NCBI RefSeq assembly: GCF_002234595.1
Contig: NZ_NMUL01000009.1
Span: forward strand, 248,001-312,000
Origin: Amycolatopsis vastitatis
GTDB lineage: Bacteria; Actinomycetota; Actinomycetes; Mycobacteriales; Pseudonocardiaceae
DNA: 64,000 nucleotides
Direction of reading: 5' to 3'
The notes under the pieces: model-generated
What the model was told of the DNA's origin: nothing
What the model saw: only the letters and a program-made list of their open reading frames with translations
Database searches by the model: none
Shown: positions 32,299-40,972 of the stretch, piece by piece
Position numbering within the stretch: position 1 is the stretch's first letter
Layout of the letters: every line of letters starts with the position of its first letter
Position numbers and translations under genes: made by a program

Positions 32299-32868
32299 AT
32301 GCCGACCGCGTTTCAGAAGGAACTGGTCACGCTCTCCCACCGGCTGGCGGACCTCTGCGCGCTCGTCGCGATCGCGCTCGAAGAAGCCACGCGCTCGGTG
32401 CTGGAAAGTGACGACACGCTGGGCGGACGGGTGCGTGAGCAGGTCGCGGCGGCGGCCGCGCTCGGGGCCGCGTGCGAGGACCAGGCGTGTGCGCTGCCGG
32501 CCCTGCACGCGCCGCGGGAGGCGGAGGTGAAGGCGGTGGTCGCCGCCGTGCACACCGCCGCGGATCTCACTCGGATGGGTGGTCTTGCGCGGGAGGTCGC
32601 GGACGCGCGGGGGCCGGTGCCGTCAGCGGCCCGGCCCGCGCTCGCCCGGCTCGGCGTGCAGGCGGTTGCGGCCGCCCGGGCCCTGGGGGAGATGCTCGCC
32701 GGTGCGGCCGAGCGGGAGCTGCGCGAGTGGGTGGACGGCCGGGAGTGGCCGCGCGGGACCGGTGCCGCGGTCGATCTCGCGCTGCTCGCGGGGATCCACG
32801 TCCGGTTCGCCGCGGCGGCGGTGGGGATCGCCCGGCGGGCCGCCGGGTTCGCGCCGGTGGGCGCTTGA
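32299..32868 (+). CDS. PhoU-like helical protein
   Basis: 189 aa, ATG at 32299. All-helical, two similar halves: [20 protein letters not shown] with a second helix, then [20 protein letters not shown] and [14 protein letters not shown], resembling PhoU-type bundles. No pst genes are near, so a phosphate role is not supported by context. Very Ala-rich. Assignment is from pattern only; it could be another helical-bundle family. Confidence 0.55.
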   Translation: MPTAFQKELVTLSHRLADLCALVAIALEEATRSVLESDDTLGGRVREQVAAAAALGAACEDQACALPALHAPREAEVKAVVAAVHTAADLTRMGGLAREVADARGPVPSAARPALARLGVQAVAAARALGEMLAGAAERELREWVDGREWPRGTGAAVDLALLAGIHVRFAAAAVGIARRAAGFAPVGA

Positions 32869-32942
32869 CGCCAGCCAGGGGAAGGCCCGGGCTGGGAGGG
32901 CTTTGACGGCAGTAGTGCGGCTCGCCCCGGTGGGCACTGACC

Positions 32943-32970
32943 CCCGGCCCGCGGGAAGCCCCGGGCCGGG
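32943..32970. terminator. Bidirectional hairpin terminator
   Basis: CCCGGCCC (32943-32950), 12-base loop, GGGCCGGG (32963-32970), between the convergent PhoU-like and zinc-ribbon genes. Confidence 0.65.
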
Positions 32971-32979
32971 AGAAGCGCG

Positions 32980-33399
32980 CTACTGGCCTTGCTGAGGGTG
33001 CTGGCCCGGCTGCGGGAATCCCTGCGGCTGCGAGGGGTACTGCTGCCCCGAAGGGTGCTGGACACCCTGCTGAGGAAGCCCCTGCGGCTGCGCCGGGAGC
33101 CCCTGCGCCGGGTACCCCTGGGGCTGCGCCGGATACCCGGGCGCGGCCTGCTGGGCGTGGCCCTGCTCCTCCTGCGCCTGCAGCCGGACGGCGTCCTCCT
33201 TCGGGATCCGGTTCTCGATCCCGCAGAACGTGCACTGCGCGGTGTACTTGACGCTGATCGGGAACAGCGGGATGAAGAACAGCGTGAACTTCGTGACCGC
33301 CTTGCGGACCGCGTGCGAAGCGGGGTTGCCGCAGCGGCCGCACAGGAAGGTCGTCATCGCCAGCACGTAGATCCGCGTACGCCAGCCCCAGATCAGCAT
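32980..33399 (-). CDS. Zinc-ribbon protein with Gln/Pro/Gly-rich tail
   Basis: 139 aa from ATG 33399. After a short start (MLIWGWRTRIYVLAM) a zinc ribbon is formed by CGRCGNPASH and CTFCGIENRIP, with a hydrophobic stretch KFTLFFIPLFPISVKY between the two halves, so it may associate with the membrane. The last 55 residues are Gln/Pro/Gly repeats (QGYPAQ, QGLPAQ, QGLPQQ), low complexity and probably disordered. Seen widely in actinobacteria; function unknown. Confidence 0.75.
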   Translation of the reverse strand: MLIWGWRTRIYVLAMTTFLCGRCGNPASHAVRKAVTKFTLFFIPLFPISVKYTAQCTFCGIENRIPKEDAVRLQAQEEQGHAQQAAPGYPAQPQGYPAQGLPAQPQGLPQQGVQHPSGQQYPSQPQGFPQPGQHPQQGQ

Positions 33400-33556
33400 C
33401 GGTCTTCTCTCTTTCGGTCCTCGTTCGCCGCGCAGCCTCGCACACCGGCGCCACGCGCCGTGGGGCTTTTGCCGAACTGGTCCGGACCGGAACCGGTCAA
33501 AGTGGACAATCAACCCGTACGGCCGGCGGGCGGGTGCCCGGCGCTAGATTGGGATC

Positions 33557-33982
33557 ATGCCAAGCGACTTCGCCCTGAAGACCATGAATGCCGTGCACCG
33601 CGGCCTGATCAAGCTCACGGGCGGGCGGGTGGGCTGGCAGGTCGCCATGCCCGTCCTCGAGCTCACCACGATCGGCCGCAAGAGCGGGCAGCCGCGGTCG
33701 GTGCTGCTGACCTCGCCGCACCAGGACGGTGAGACCTGGGTCGTCGTGGCTTCGCGCGGTGGCGACGACACGCACCCCGCGTGGTTCCTCAACCTTCGCG
33801 ACAACCCCGAGGTCGAGGTCTCGCTTAAGGGCGGCCCGAAGCAGCCGATGCGGGCCCGGGTCGCCGACGCCGGCGAACGCGCGCAGTTGTGGCCGAAGAT
33901 CACCGCCGACTTCAAGAACTACGCGCAGTACCAGACGAAGACCGAGCGGGAGATCCCGCTCGTCTTCCTCGAACCGCGCTAG
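33557..33982 (+). CDS. Ddn-like deazaflavin (F420)-dependent nitroreductase family protein
   Basis: 141 aa, ATG at 33557. Split-barrel features of the Ddn family: TTIGRKSGQPRSVLL, WVVVASRGGDDTHPAWFLNL and NPEVEVSLKG. These enzymes use reduced F420 to reduce quinones or nitro compounds at the membrane, protecting against oxidative stress. Its stop shares CTAG with the stop of the convergent PBP gene. Monocistronic. Confidence 0.9.
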   Translation: MPSDFALKTMNAVHRGLIKLTGGRVGWQVAMPVLELTTIGRKSGQPRSVLLTSPHQDGETWVVVASRGGDDTHPAWFLNLRDNPEVEVSLKGGPKQPMRARVADAGERAQLWPKITADFKNYAQYQTKTEREIPLVFLEPR

Positions 33983-36099
33983 CCCCGGGCGGTCAGGTAC
34001 GCCGGGTCGGGCCCGGGGATCGGCTGGTCCGGGACCCCGGCCAGCAACTGGCTCATCGCGTGGAAGTACGGCGGCGCGGCGACCGTGCCGCCGAACGCGC
34101 CGTGACCGCAGTCGCCGAGGTGCACCGGGGTGCCCGGGCAGATCTCGCGCGGGTGCGGCCCGTCGGCGAACACCATGGACGACACCGCGTAGCCGTCGAC
34201 ACCGCCGACGAACGCCACGGACTCGCTCTGCTGGGTCGTGCCCGTCTTGCCGATGTCGGGGCGGGTCCAGCCGGCGGCGCGGGCCGCTTCGGCCGACGTG
34301 CCGCTCGTGGTGTCCTTGCTCAGGCCCGCTTCCAGCGTGTTCGCCACGCCCGTGGGGATGACCTGTTCGCACCCCTGCTGCGGCACCGGCACGGCGTTCC
34401 CGTCCCGGTCGGTGACCGACAGGATCGGGTTCGGCGGGCACCAGACGCCGCCGCTCATCAGCGTCGCCGAGACGTTCGCCATTTCCAGCGGGCTGACCGG
34501 GCTGTTGCCGAGGGTGAACGACAGCAGGTCCTTGAAGTACTGCGACTGCGGCTCGCGGTACTGCGGGTTGCCCGACTTCGGGTCCGGCGTGCGGCCGGCG
34601 TCGTTGGTCGCGAGGGTGTTCCGCAGCCCCAGCTTGTACGCCATGTCGAGCACGGCGGGCATCCCCACCTGCGACTCGAGCCCGACGAACGCGACGTTCG
34701 GCGACGTCGCCAGCCCCTCTTCGAGGGTGATCGGGTCCGCGTAGTGGCCGTCGTTGTGGACGGTGTAGCACGGCGTGTGCGCGTCGGCGTCCGGCGGCGT
34801 GAAGCACTGGCTGTCCGGGTTGGGCAGCGGCGTGTCCAGGCCCGCCTTGCCGGTGACGAGCGCCGCGGCGGAGGTGAAGATCTTGAACGACGAACCCGAG
34901 CCGAACTTGTTGCTCGCGTCGGCGACGAGGTCGGTCGACGTCTGGCCCTGGCCCGGGTCCGTGCCGTAGTTCCGGTTGGCGACCATGGCGAGCACCTGGT
35001 GCCCGTTCGGGCCCGGCTGGACGACGGCGAAGGTGTTGGCCACGCCGTCCTGCGTGGTCGGCACGTTCGCGTCGACGGCGTCCTTCGTCACCTGGGACAC
35101 GCGCGGGTCGAGCGTGGACTTGATCGTGTACCCGCCGGTGGCGAGCTGGTCGGCGGTGAACCCGGCGCGCTCGAGGTAGCTTTCCGCGTAGGCGCAGAAG
35201 AAACCCGCGTCCGGCGCCGCGCCCAGGCAGGAGCTGGACGGCGTGGCGGGCCCGTTCGGCAGCAGCCCGAGCGGTGTGGCCTTCGCCGTCGCCGCGTAGG
35301 AGGCGGGGATCGAGCCGTTGGTGACCATGTCGTCGATGACGAGGTTGCGGCGCTGCAGCGCCTTGTCCGGGTGGGCGTACGGGTTGTAGACGCTGGGGTT
35401 GTTCACCATTCCGGCGAGCAACGCCGCCTGCGGCACGGTCAGTTTGTCCGCTGTCGTCCCGAAGTACGCTTTTGCCGCGGCACCGACCCCGTACACGGTT
35501 CCGCTGAATTCGACGACGTTGAGGTAATCGGCGAGAATGTCGTCCTTGCTCTTCGTTTCGTTCAGCTGGACGGCCATTTTCGCCTCCCGCAGCTTGCGGG
35601 CGAGCGAGTCCTCGCGGTCGGCCTGCTGGGCCGACTGGTTGTTCCGGTCGACGACGTTGATCAGGTAGTTCTTGACGTCCTGCTGGGTGATCGTCGACGC
35701 GCCCTGCAGCGCGCCGCCGGTGCTGTCGTTGACCGCCGCGCGGAGCATTCCCTGCACGTCGACGCCGCCTTCGGTGTAGAACCGGCGGTCCTCGACCGCG
35801 ATGATCGCGGCTTTCATCGTGGTCGCGATCCCGGCCGCGGTGACCGGCAGGCGGTACTGCGCGTACAGCGTCGCGATCGGGGCGCCGTCGCGGTCGGTCA
35901 CCGTCGTGACCAAGGGCGGATCGGCGGCGGCGAGCTGCGCCGAAATGGCGTCCACCGAATCGCTGACCTGATTCGACAGCAGGCCCGCCCCGATGGCGGC
36001 GGGCGCCATCGTCCCGGCCGCCAGGATTCCGGCGAGCACACAAAAACCGACAAATCCGACCACGCCCCGATGACGATTCACGAATTCGAGATTAGGCAT
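33979..36099 (-). CDS. Class A penicillin-binding protein (transglycosylase/transpeptidase)
   Basis: 706 aa, ATG at 36099. One N-terminal membrane helix (about residues 12-36). Glycosyltransferase 51 domain with the catalytic Glu in VEDRRFYTEGGVD and GASTITQQDVKNYL. Penicillin-binding domain with SSFK (SxxK serine), SPN (SxN) and KTGTT. This polymerises and cross-links peptidoglycan outside the membrane. It is shorter than PonA-type proteins and has no PASTA repeats, so probably a secondary class A PBP. It follows the ABC exporter permease by 36 bases on the same strand, and may be cotranscribed. Confidence 0.95.
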   Translation of the reverse strand: MPNLEFVNRHRGVVGFVGFCVLAGILAAGTMAPAAIGAGLLSNQVSDSVDAISAQLAAADPPLVTTVTDRDGAPIATLYAQYRLPVTAAGIATTMKAAIIAVEDRRFYTEGGVDVQGMLRAAVNDSTGGALQGASTITQQDVKNYLINVVDRNNQSAQQADREDSLARKLREAKMAVQLNETKSKDDILADYLNVVEFSGTVYGVGAAAKAYFGTTADKLTVPQAALLAGMVNNPSVYNPYAHPDKALQRRNLVIDDMVTNGSIPASYAATAKATPLGLLPNGPATPSSSCLGAAPDAGFFCAYAESYLERAGFTADQLATGGYTIKSTLDPRVSQVTKDAVDANVPTTQDGVANTFAVVQPGPNGHQVLAMVANRNYGTDPGQGQTSTDLVADASNKFGSGSSFKIFTSAAALVTGKAGLDTPLPNPDSQCFTPPDADAHTPCYTVHNDGHYADPITLEEGLATSPNVAFVGLESQVGMPAVLDMAYKLGLRNTLATNDAGRTPDPKSGNPQYREPQSQYFKDLLSFTLGNSPVSPLEMANVSATLMSGGVWCPPNPILSVTDRDGNAVPVPQQGCEQVIPTGVANTLEAGLSKDTTSGTSAEAARAAGWTRPDIGKTGTTQQSESVAFVGGVDGYAVSSMVFADGPHPREICPGTPVHLGDCGHGAFGGTVAAPPYFHAMSQLLAGVPDQPIPGPDPAYLTARG

Positions 36100-36135
36100 C
36101 GGGCGATAAAGCTTCCGTTCGGTGAGACATGTGCC

Positions 36136-36957
36136 TCACCGGGCCAACCTGCCGAGCAGTGCCGAAGCGACCGAAATGGCCACCGCCGTCGCCGCGGCCA
36201 GCACCGCGAAGTCGGTCCCGAGGTGGGCGGGGGTGCCGATGAGCAGGCCCCGCAGCGCGTCGACCTGGTAGCTCAGCGGGTTGACGTGGCTGAGCACCTT
36301 CAGCCACGGCGGCATCAGGTCCACCGGGTACAGCGCGTTCGAGCCGAAGAACAGCGGCATCGTGATCGCCTGGCCGATGCCCATCAGCCGTTCCCGCGAC
36401 AGCACGATCCCGGCGATCACGATGGACAGGCAGCAGAAGAACGCCGAGCCGAGCACGAGGACGGCGGCCATGGCGAGCAGCTTCAGCGGGTTCGCGGTCA
36501 GCCCGACGCCGAGGATCGCGGCCAGGACCAGCACCATCAGCGCCTGGACGAGCGCGCGGACGCCGGCGGCGAACGCCTTCCCCGCGACGAGCGCCGCTCG
36601 CGGTGTCGGCGTCACCAGGAGCTTGGCGAGCACGCCCGCGTCGCGCTCCCAGATGATCTGGATGCCGTAGAAGATCGCGATGAACAACGCCGACTGCGCG
36701 AGGATGCCCGGCGCCAGGTAGTCGAGGTACGGCGTCGAGCCGGTCGGGATCGCGCGCAGCCGGGTGAACGTCTCGCCGAAGATCAGCAGCCACAGCGCGG
36801 GCTGGATCGCCCGGGTGAGCAGCTCGGTCTGGTCACGGCGGAGTTTCTGCAGCTCGACCAGGCACATCGCGCCGACGCGGGCAGCGAGCACGCGCAGGCG
36901 GCGCAGCGGGCCCGGGTCAGCCGAGACGGCGGGCGGTACGGCGAGTGGCACGGACAC
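36136..36957 (-). CDS. ABC-2 type transporter permease
   Basis: 273 aa, GTG at 36957. Six membrane helices; typical DrrB-like pattern with TELLTRAIQPALWLLIFGET, YLDYLAPGILAQSALF, the loop IIWERDAGVLAKLLVTPTPR and NALYPVDLMPPWLKVLSHVNP. It overlaps the ATPase gene by 41 bases, so is coupled to it. Together they should export a hydrophobic compound such as an antibiotic or lipid. The MarR gene at the operon start suggests induction by the transported compound. Confidence 0.93.
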   Translation of the reverse strand: MSVPLAVPPAVSADPGPLRRLRVLAARVGAMCLVELQKLRRDQTELLTRAIQPALWLLIFGETFTRLRAIPTGSTPYLDYLAPGILAQSALFIAIFYGIQIIWERDAGVLAKLLVTPTPRAALVAGKAFAAGVRALVQALMVLVLAAILGVGLTANPLKLLAMAAVLVLGSAFFCCLSIVIAGIVLSRERLMGIGQAITMPLFFGSNALYPVDLMPPWLKVLSHVNPLSYQVDALRGLLIGTPAHLGTDFAVLAAATAVAISVASALLGRLAR

Positions 36958-37723
36958 CGCGGATCCCTCCTTCGTCGTTGTCGAGGCGGTTCCCGGTCAC
37001 CGCGCGGAACACGTCGTCCAAAGTGGACCCCGGGCCGAGATCGGCTTCCAGCTCGGCCGGGGTGCCGAGCGCGCGGATCCGCCCGGCGTGCATCAGCGCG
37101 ACGCGGTCGCAGTACTGCTCGGCTTCGTCCATGTAGTGCGTGGTGACGAGCACGGTCATGCCGGTCGCCTCGCGGATCGAGCCGATGCGCTCCCAGACCG
37201 ACGAGCGGGCGACCGGGTCGAGCCCGATCGTCGGCTCGTCGAGGATGAGCAGCCGCGGCGAGCTGACCAGGGCCTGGGCCAGCTCGAGCCGGCGGATCAT
37301 GCCGCCGGAGTACGTCTTGGCGGTGCGGTCGGCGTCGCCGGCCAGCCCGACGAGGTCCAGGGCCAGCCGCACCTGTTCGGCCCGGCCGCGGCGAGGCACG
37401 TCGAAGAGCCGGGCGAACAACGCGACGTTCTCCCGGCCGGTCAGCGCGGCATCGGCGGACAGCTGCTGCGGGACGTACCCGATCAGCCGTCGCACGGCCA
37501 TCCGGCGGCGCGCGACGTCGACGCCGAAGACGGTGATCTTCTCCGGCGCCGTCGGCAGCAGCGTGGTGATCATCCGGAGGGTGGTCGTCTTGCCGGCGCC
37601 GTTCGGGCCGAGCAGGCCGAACACCTCGCCCGGATGGATCTCGAGGTCGACGCCGTCCACCGCGCGGGTCGTGCCGAACGAGTGGCTCAGGCCGGTGCAG
37701 TGCACCGCGGCGGGTTCGGTCAT
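36917..37723 (-). CDS. DrrA-like ABC transporter ATP-binding protein
   Basis: 268 aa, ATG at 37723 behind AAGGAG, overlapping the MarR stop by ATGA. Walker A GLLGPNGAGKTTTLRM, Q-loop YVPQQLS, signature YSGGMIRRLELAQAL, Walker B LLILDEPTIGLDP and H-loop VLVTTHYMDEAEQ are all present. Belongs to the daunorubicin-resistance (DrrA) group. Powers the permease encoded immediately downstream. Confidence 0.95.
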   Translation of the reverse strand: MTEPAAVHCTGLSHSFGTTRAVDGVDLEIHPGEVFGLLGPNGAGKTTTLRMITTLLPTAPEKITVFGVDVARRRMAVRRLIGYVPQQLSADAALTGRENVALFARLFDVPRRGRAEQVRLALDLVGLAGDADRTAKTYSGGMIRRLELAQALVSSPRLLILDEPTIGLDPVARSSVWERIGSIREATGMTVLVTTHYMDEAEQYCDRVALMHAGRIRALGTPAELEADLGPGSTLDDVFRAVTGNRLDNDEGGIRGVRATRRTARRLG

Positions 37724-38160
37724 GGCTGCTCCTTCAGGATGCCCATGAGCTTTTCCAGGGCCGGCAACGCCTCTTCGATGGCCGCTATGTCCTCTTCGGA
37801 CAGTCCGGCGAGCGCGTCGGCGACGAGCCCGGTCCGGGCGCGCCGCCAGGCCGCCATCCGGTCGGCGGCCGCGCCGGTGATCTCCAGCCGGGCCGCGCGG
37901 CGGTCGGCGGGGTCGGCCTCGCGGCGCAGCAGCCCGGCGTCGACGAGCTGGTTCACCAGCGTGCTCACGGAGTTGTTCGCCAGGTGCAGTTCGCGCGCGG
38001 CCGCGGCGACGCCGATGCCGGGCTGGTCGGCCACCACGCGCAGGACTTCGACCTGGGCGCCGGGCAGCGGGAAGCCCGGCACATCGGCCCGGACCCGGCG
38101 GCGCAGCACCCGGCGGACCCCGTGGACGGCACCCAGGAGCCGTTCGGCGAGTTCGGTCAC
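37720..38160 (-). CDS. MarR-family regulator of the ABC exporter operon
   Basis: 146 aa from GTG 38160. Winged helix: VEVLRVVADQPGIGVAAAAREL, HLANNSVSTLVNQLVDAGLL, then the wing READPADRRAARLEI. The GGAGG upstream is very close to the GTG (about one base), an unusual spacing, so an internal start is possible. It overlaps the ATPase gene by four bases and has a palindrome upstream, so it is likely an autorepressor that releases on binding a drug or metabolite. Confidence 0.88.
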   Translation of the reverse strand: MTELAERLLGAVHGVRRVLRRRVRADVPGFPLPGAQVEVLRVVADQPGIGVAAAARELHLANNSVSTLVNQLVDAGLLRREADPADRRAARLEITGAAADRMAAWRRARTGLVADALAGLSEEDIAAIEEALPALEKLMGILKEQP

Positions 38161-38189
38161 GCCTCCAAGCTAGCTCTGACACAGATCTA

Positions 38190-38202
38190 TTAGCAACGCT
38201 AA
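38190..38202. promoter_or_regulatory. MarR operator upstream of the exporter operon
   Basis: TTAGC-AAC-GCTAA, perfect 5+5 inverted repeat 30 bases upstream of the MarR start. TAATAG on the minus strand (38193-38188) overlaps it and could be the -10 box. Confidence 0.65.
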
Positions 38203-38230
38203 ATGTCTGGTTGGTGCGAAAAGGGGAAAG

Positions 38231-38554
38231 TCAGCCGCGCGCGGCTTCGGAGAGGGCCAGGTCGAGCAGGCCGGGGAAGCGGGCGTCGAACTCCTCGCGG
38301 CGCAGCGCGTTCAGCCGCTGCGTGCCGCTGTCCCACTGCTTCAGCAGCCCGGCCGCGCGGAGGATCTTGAAGTGCCGGGACGCGGCGGGCTTGCTGACCG
38401 GCGGCATGATCGCGCCGCACGACTGGCCGGGTTCGCGGGCGAGGGCGGCGATCATGGCCAGCCGATGGGGGTCGCGCAGGGCTTCGAGTGCCGCCGTGAA
38501 CGAGACGTCTTCGAGGGCCGGGTGGTCCAGGGGGGTCGCGGTGCGGCTGGCCAT
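38231..38554 (-). CDS. ArsR-type regulator divergent from a quinone-reductase-like gene
   Basis: 107 aa from ATG 38554. Winged helix: ALEALRDPHRLAMIAALARE, then PPVSKPAASRHFKILRAAGL and the wing QWDSGTQRLNALRREEF. One Cys (QSCG) sits just before the recognition helix, as in redox-sensing ArsR proteins of the quinone-responsive type, though a single Cys is weak evidence. Divergent from the NADPH-dependent reductase at 38637 with an imperfect palindrome between, so it probably represses that gene. Confidence 0.85.
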   Translation of the reverse strand: MASRTATPLDHPALEDVSFTAALEALRDPHRLAMIAALAREPGQSCGAIMPPVSKPAASRHFKILRAAGLLKQWDSGTQRLNALRREEFDARFPGLLDLALSEAARG

Positions 38555-38604
38555 GTCCCGAGTATCCCCGGTTGCCCGCGCGGGAGCCGCTGTGCCATGG
38601 TCGA

Positions 38605-38624
38605 TGTTAGTCAACTGGTTAACA
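38605..38624. promoter_or_regulatory. Probable ArsR operator
   Basis: TGTTA and TAACA arms enclose GTCAAC-TG-GTTAAC, an imperfect 20-bp palindrome immediately before the ribosome site GAGGAG of the reductase and 50 bases before the ArsR start. Placed to block both transcripts. Confidence 0.65.
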
Positions 38625-38636
38625 TGAGGAGTTCCG

Positions 38637-39626
38637 GTGCGCGTCTACCGTCCCCAGTCCGGCCGCCTGGTCCAGTGTGAAGAGCCGATGCCCGAGCCGC
38701 GGCGCGGCGAGGTGCTCGTCCGGGTCCGGGCCGTGTCCTTGAACTACCGCGACCTGCTCATCCTGAACGGCGACCACTTCACCACCGGGTCCGGCGGCCT
38801 GATCCCGGTCTCGGACGCCGCCGGCGAGGTGGTCGCGGCCGGCGAGGGGGTCACCCGCTTCGCCGAGGGGGACCGGGTGATCAACACCTTCCACCCGGGC
38901 TGGATCGCCGGACGGATGCCGGACACGATCGTGGGTTACGGCAACGGCCAGGACGGCTGGCTCGCCGAATACCGCGCCGTCCCGGAGCACGCGCTCGTCG
39001 CGCTGGCGGATTCGCTGACCTTCGAGCAGGGCGCGACCTTGCCGTGCGCCGCCGTCACGGCGTGGACGTCGCTCGACGGCGTGCGCCCGGGCGACGTCGT
39101 GCTGACCCTCGGTACCGGCGGCGTCTCGCTGTTCGCCCTGCAACTGGCGAAGGCGCGCGGGGCACGGGTCGTCGCGACGACGTCGAGCGCGGCCAAGGCG
39201 GCGAAGCTGACCGAGCTCGGCGCGGACACGGTGATCGACTACGTCGCGACGCCGGAATGGGGCAAGGCGGTGCTCGACGCCACCGGCGGGCGGGGCGCGG
39301 ACCGGATCGTCGAGGTCGGCGGGCCCGGCACGTTCGCGCAGTCGCTGGTCGCGGCCGGGACGCACCACGCCGAGATCGCGCTCGTCGGGTTCGTCGGCCG
39401 GACCGGGCCCGCGGTCGACTTCATGGACCTGTTCCGCAGTGGCGCGACCGTGCGGAAGATCTGGGTCGGCAGCCGCGAGGACACCGAGGACTTTCTCCGG
39501 TGGCTCGCCGTGTGGCCGATCGAGCCGGTCATCGACAGCGTTCACTCGTTCGAGGACGCCGGGGCGGCGTTCCGGCGCTTCGAGGACCGGGAGAACTTCG
39601 GGAAGGTCGTGATCACCACCGCGTGA
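38637..39626 (+). CDS. Zinc-independent NADPH:quinone reductase-like MDR alcohol dehydrogenase
   Basis: 329 aa, GTG at 38637. MDR fold: YRPQSGRLVQCEEPMPEPRR, VSLNYRDLLILNGDH, VSDAAGEVVAAGEGVTRF, then the cofactor Rossmann VVLTLGTGGVSLFALQLAKA. No GHE-type catalytic zinc cluster and no four-Cys structural zinc loop, so it belongs to the quinone reductase/crotonyl reductase side of the family. Likely reduces quinones or enones in the cytosol, consistent with an ArsR regulator of the redox type. Confidence 0.9.
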   Translation: MRVYRPQSGRLVQCEEPMPEPRRGEVLVRVRAVSLNYRDLLILNGDHFTTGSGGLIPVSDAAGEVVAAGEGVTRFAEGDRVINTFHPGWIAGRMPDTIVGYGNGQDGWLAEYRAVPEHALVALADSLTFEQGATLPCAAVTAWTSLDGVRPGDVVLTLGTGGVSLFALQLAKARGARVVATTSSAAKAAKLTELGADTVIDYVATPEWGKAVLDATGGRGADRIVEVGGPGTFAQSLVAAGTHHAEIALVGFVGRTGPAVDFMDLFRSGATVRKIWVGSREDTEDFLRWLAVWPIEPVIDSVHSFEDAGAAFRRFEDRENFGKVVITTA

Positions 39627-39781
39627 GGCGAGGGGGAATACCGCTGATCGGTCGAACTGTTTCACCGCTGACCGTTCGGCGGCGGGCCGGTGCCGTTCGC
39701 CGCGCGGACGCCGGCGTTCCGGGCGGAATGGGCAGCGCTGGCGCATGCTGTCCTTTCCGGCCCCGCGTCCCCGCGCCTGAC

Positions 39782-39794
39782 GTCCACTGTGGAC
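39782..39794. repeat. GTCCAC-T-GTGGAC palindrome
   Basis: A perfect 13-bp palindrome about 55 bases before the next gene. It is one instance of the GTCC-N5-GGAC motif that recurs in the window. Confidence 0.5.
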
Positions 39795-39846
39795 ATTGCC
39801 AGTGCGCCCGGTCCGGCGGTCTTCTCGACCGAAGATAGGAACCTTC

Positions 39847-40401
39847 GTGACCCTGCTGGACAGCAAGCTCGTCCGGTGCTGGACGTCCCGCCCGCACCTG
39901 CAGTCCCTCTACACCCTCGCCGCGGCCGCCCCGCGGATGCGCGCCGCGCTCGGCCTCGCGCCCACCGGCGGCGGCACGGTCGACTTCAAAGTGGACGGGG
40001 ACGCGCTGGCCCGCACCGAGGCGGAGCTGATCGCCGCGACGTCGGCACGGCTGCCGGTGCACCCGCTGGTGACCCAGGACCTCCAAGGCCACTCGACGGT
40101 CCGGTGCTGGCGCCGCAACCGCGACCTGCGCGTGCTGACCGGCGACCTGGTCGACGTCGCGGACCGGCTGAACCGGGCGGGCTACGGCGGCTGCCTGCGG
40201 TCGGCGACCGTCGAGTTCGCCGAGCAGACCGGACGCCGGCAGGGGAAGCTCGCGCTGGTGTACCTGTTCGACCGCGGCACGTTCCACGCCGCGGCGCCGG
40301 GGAGCGGGGCCCTGGACCGGGCGCTGGAGCTGCGTGCCCGGGCCGCGCTGCACGGCGCGCTGCCGCTCGAACCCGTCGCGCAACGGCGGTTCGTGCTCTG
40401 A
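39847..40401 (+). CDS. Conserved-looking protein of unknown function
   Basis: 184 aa from GTG 39847, the first residue after which coding character is good. No family recognised. A mixed alpha/beta pattern: LDSKLVRCWTSRPHLQSLYT, TVRCWRRNRDLRVLTGDLVD, GKLALVYLFDRGTFHAA. No signal peptide or membrane helix. The AT-rich codon AAA occurs in FKVDGDA. Monocistronic, between the quinone reductase and a VOC protein in the same direction. Confidence 0.65.
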   Translation: MTLLDSKLVRCWTSRPHLQSLYTLAAAAPRMRAALGLAPTGGGTVDFKVDGDALARTEAELIAATSARLPVHPLVTQDLQGHSTVRCWRRNRDLRVLTGDLVDVADRLNRAGYGGCLRSATVEFAEQTGRRQGKLALVYLFDRGTFHAAAPGSGALDRALELRARAALHGALPLEPVAQRRFVL

Positions 40402-40483
40402 GGACGGCCCTGAAAATCCGCCGATTGGCGCAGCGCGGGTGTTCTGCGAGGATGCTGCTCTCGTCCGATCGAAGGAGATGGCC

Positions 40484-40891
40484 GTGGCTTCTCGCCTTAA
40501 CCCCTACCTGAGCTTCCGCGACGACGCGCGGCAGGCCATGGAGTTCTACAAGAGCGTCTTCGGTGGCACGCTGACGGTGAACACGTTCGGGGAATTCGGT
40601 TCACCCGAAGGGGCGGACGCGGACAAGATCATGCACGCCCAGCTGGAGGCCGAGAACGGCTTCGCGCTGATGGCGTCGGACACCCCGGCCGGGATGGAGC
40701 ACAACCCGGGCACGAACATCTCGGTGAGCCTCAGCGGGGACGACGCCGACGACCTGCGCGGCTACTGGGAAAAGCTCAGCGACGGCGGCACCGTGACGGT
40801 TCCGTTCGAAAAGCAGATGTGGGGCGACGAGTTCGGCGCCTGCGTCGACCGGTTCGGCATTCCCTGGATGGTCAACGTCGTCCACGGCTAG
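40484..40891 (+). CDS. VOC-family protein (PhnB/glyoxalase-like)
   Basis: 135 aa. The start is decided by AAGGAG at 40472-40477, which is six bases from the GTG at 40484 but directly abuts the in-frame ATG at 40478. PhnB-type VOC features: LNPYLSFRDDARQAMEFYKS, VNTFGEFGSPEG, KIMHAQLEAENG, FALMASDTPAGM and the final WGDEFGACVDRFGIPWMVN. Small metal-binding or resistance-like fold, substrate unknown. Cytosolic. Followed 81 bases later by a zinc-finger membrane protein. Confidence 0.9.
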   Translation: MASRLNPYLSFRDDARQAMEFYKSVFGGTLTVNTFGEFGSPEGADADKIMHAQLEAENGFALMASDTPAGMEHNPGTNISVSLSGDDADDLRGYWEKLSDGGTVTVPFEKQMWGDEFGACVDRFGIPWMVNVVHG

Positions 40892-40972
40892 CCGCGGGCC
40901 GTTGCAGCCGGTGCCCTCGTCGGTGACGATGGGGGGACCGGCGTGGCGTGGCGCCGGGCCGAAGGAGGCCCG

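Noticed and set aside
32849..32970. Imperfect 70-bp duplication (GCCCCGGTGGGC...CCCGGGCCGGGAG-like blocks)
   Set aside because: Similarity is mostly simple GC-rich sequence with many mismatches; only the hairpin at 32943 was kept.
33979..38202. A biosynthetic or resistance cluster formed by PBP, ABC exporter and MarR
   Set aside because: No biosynthetic enzymes are adjacent; a PBP after a drug exporter is not enough to propose an antibiotic cluster.
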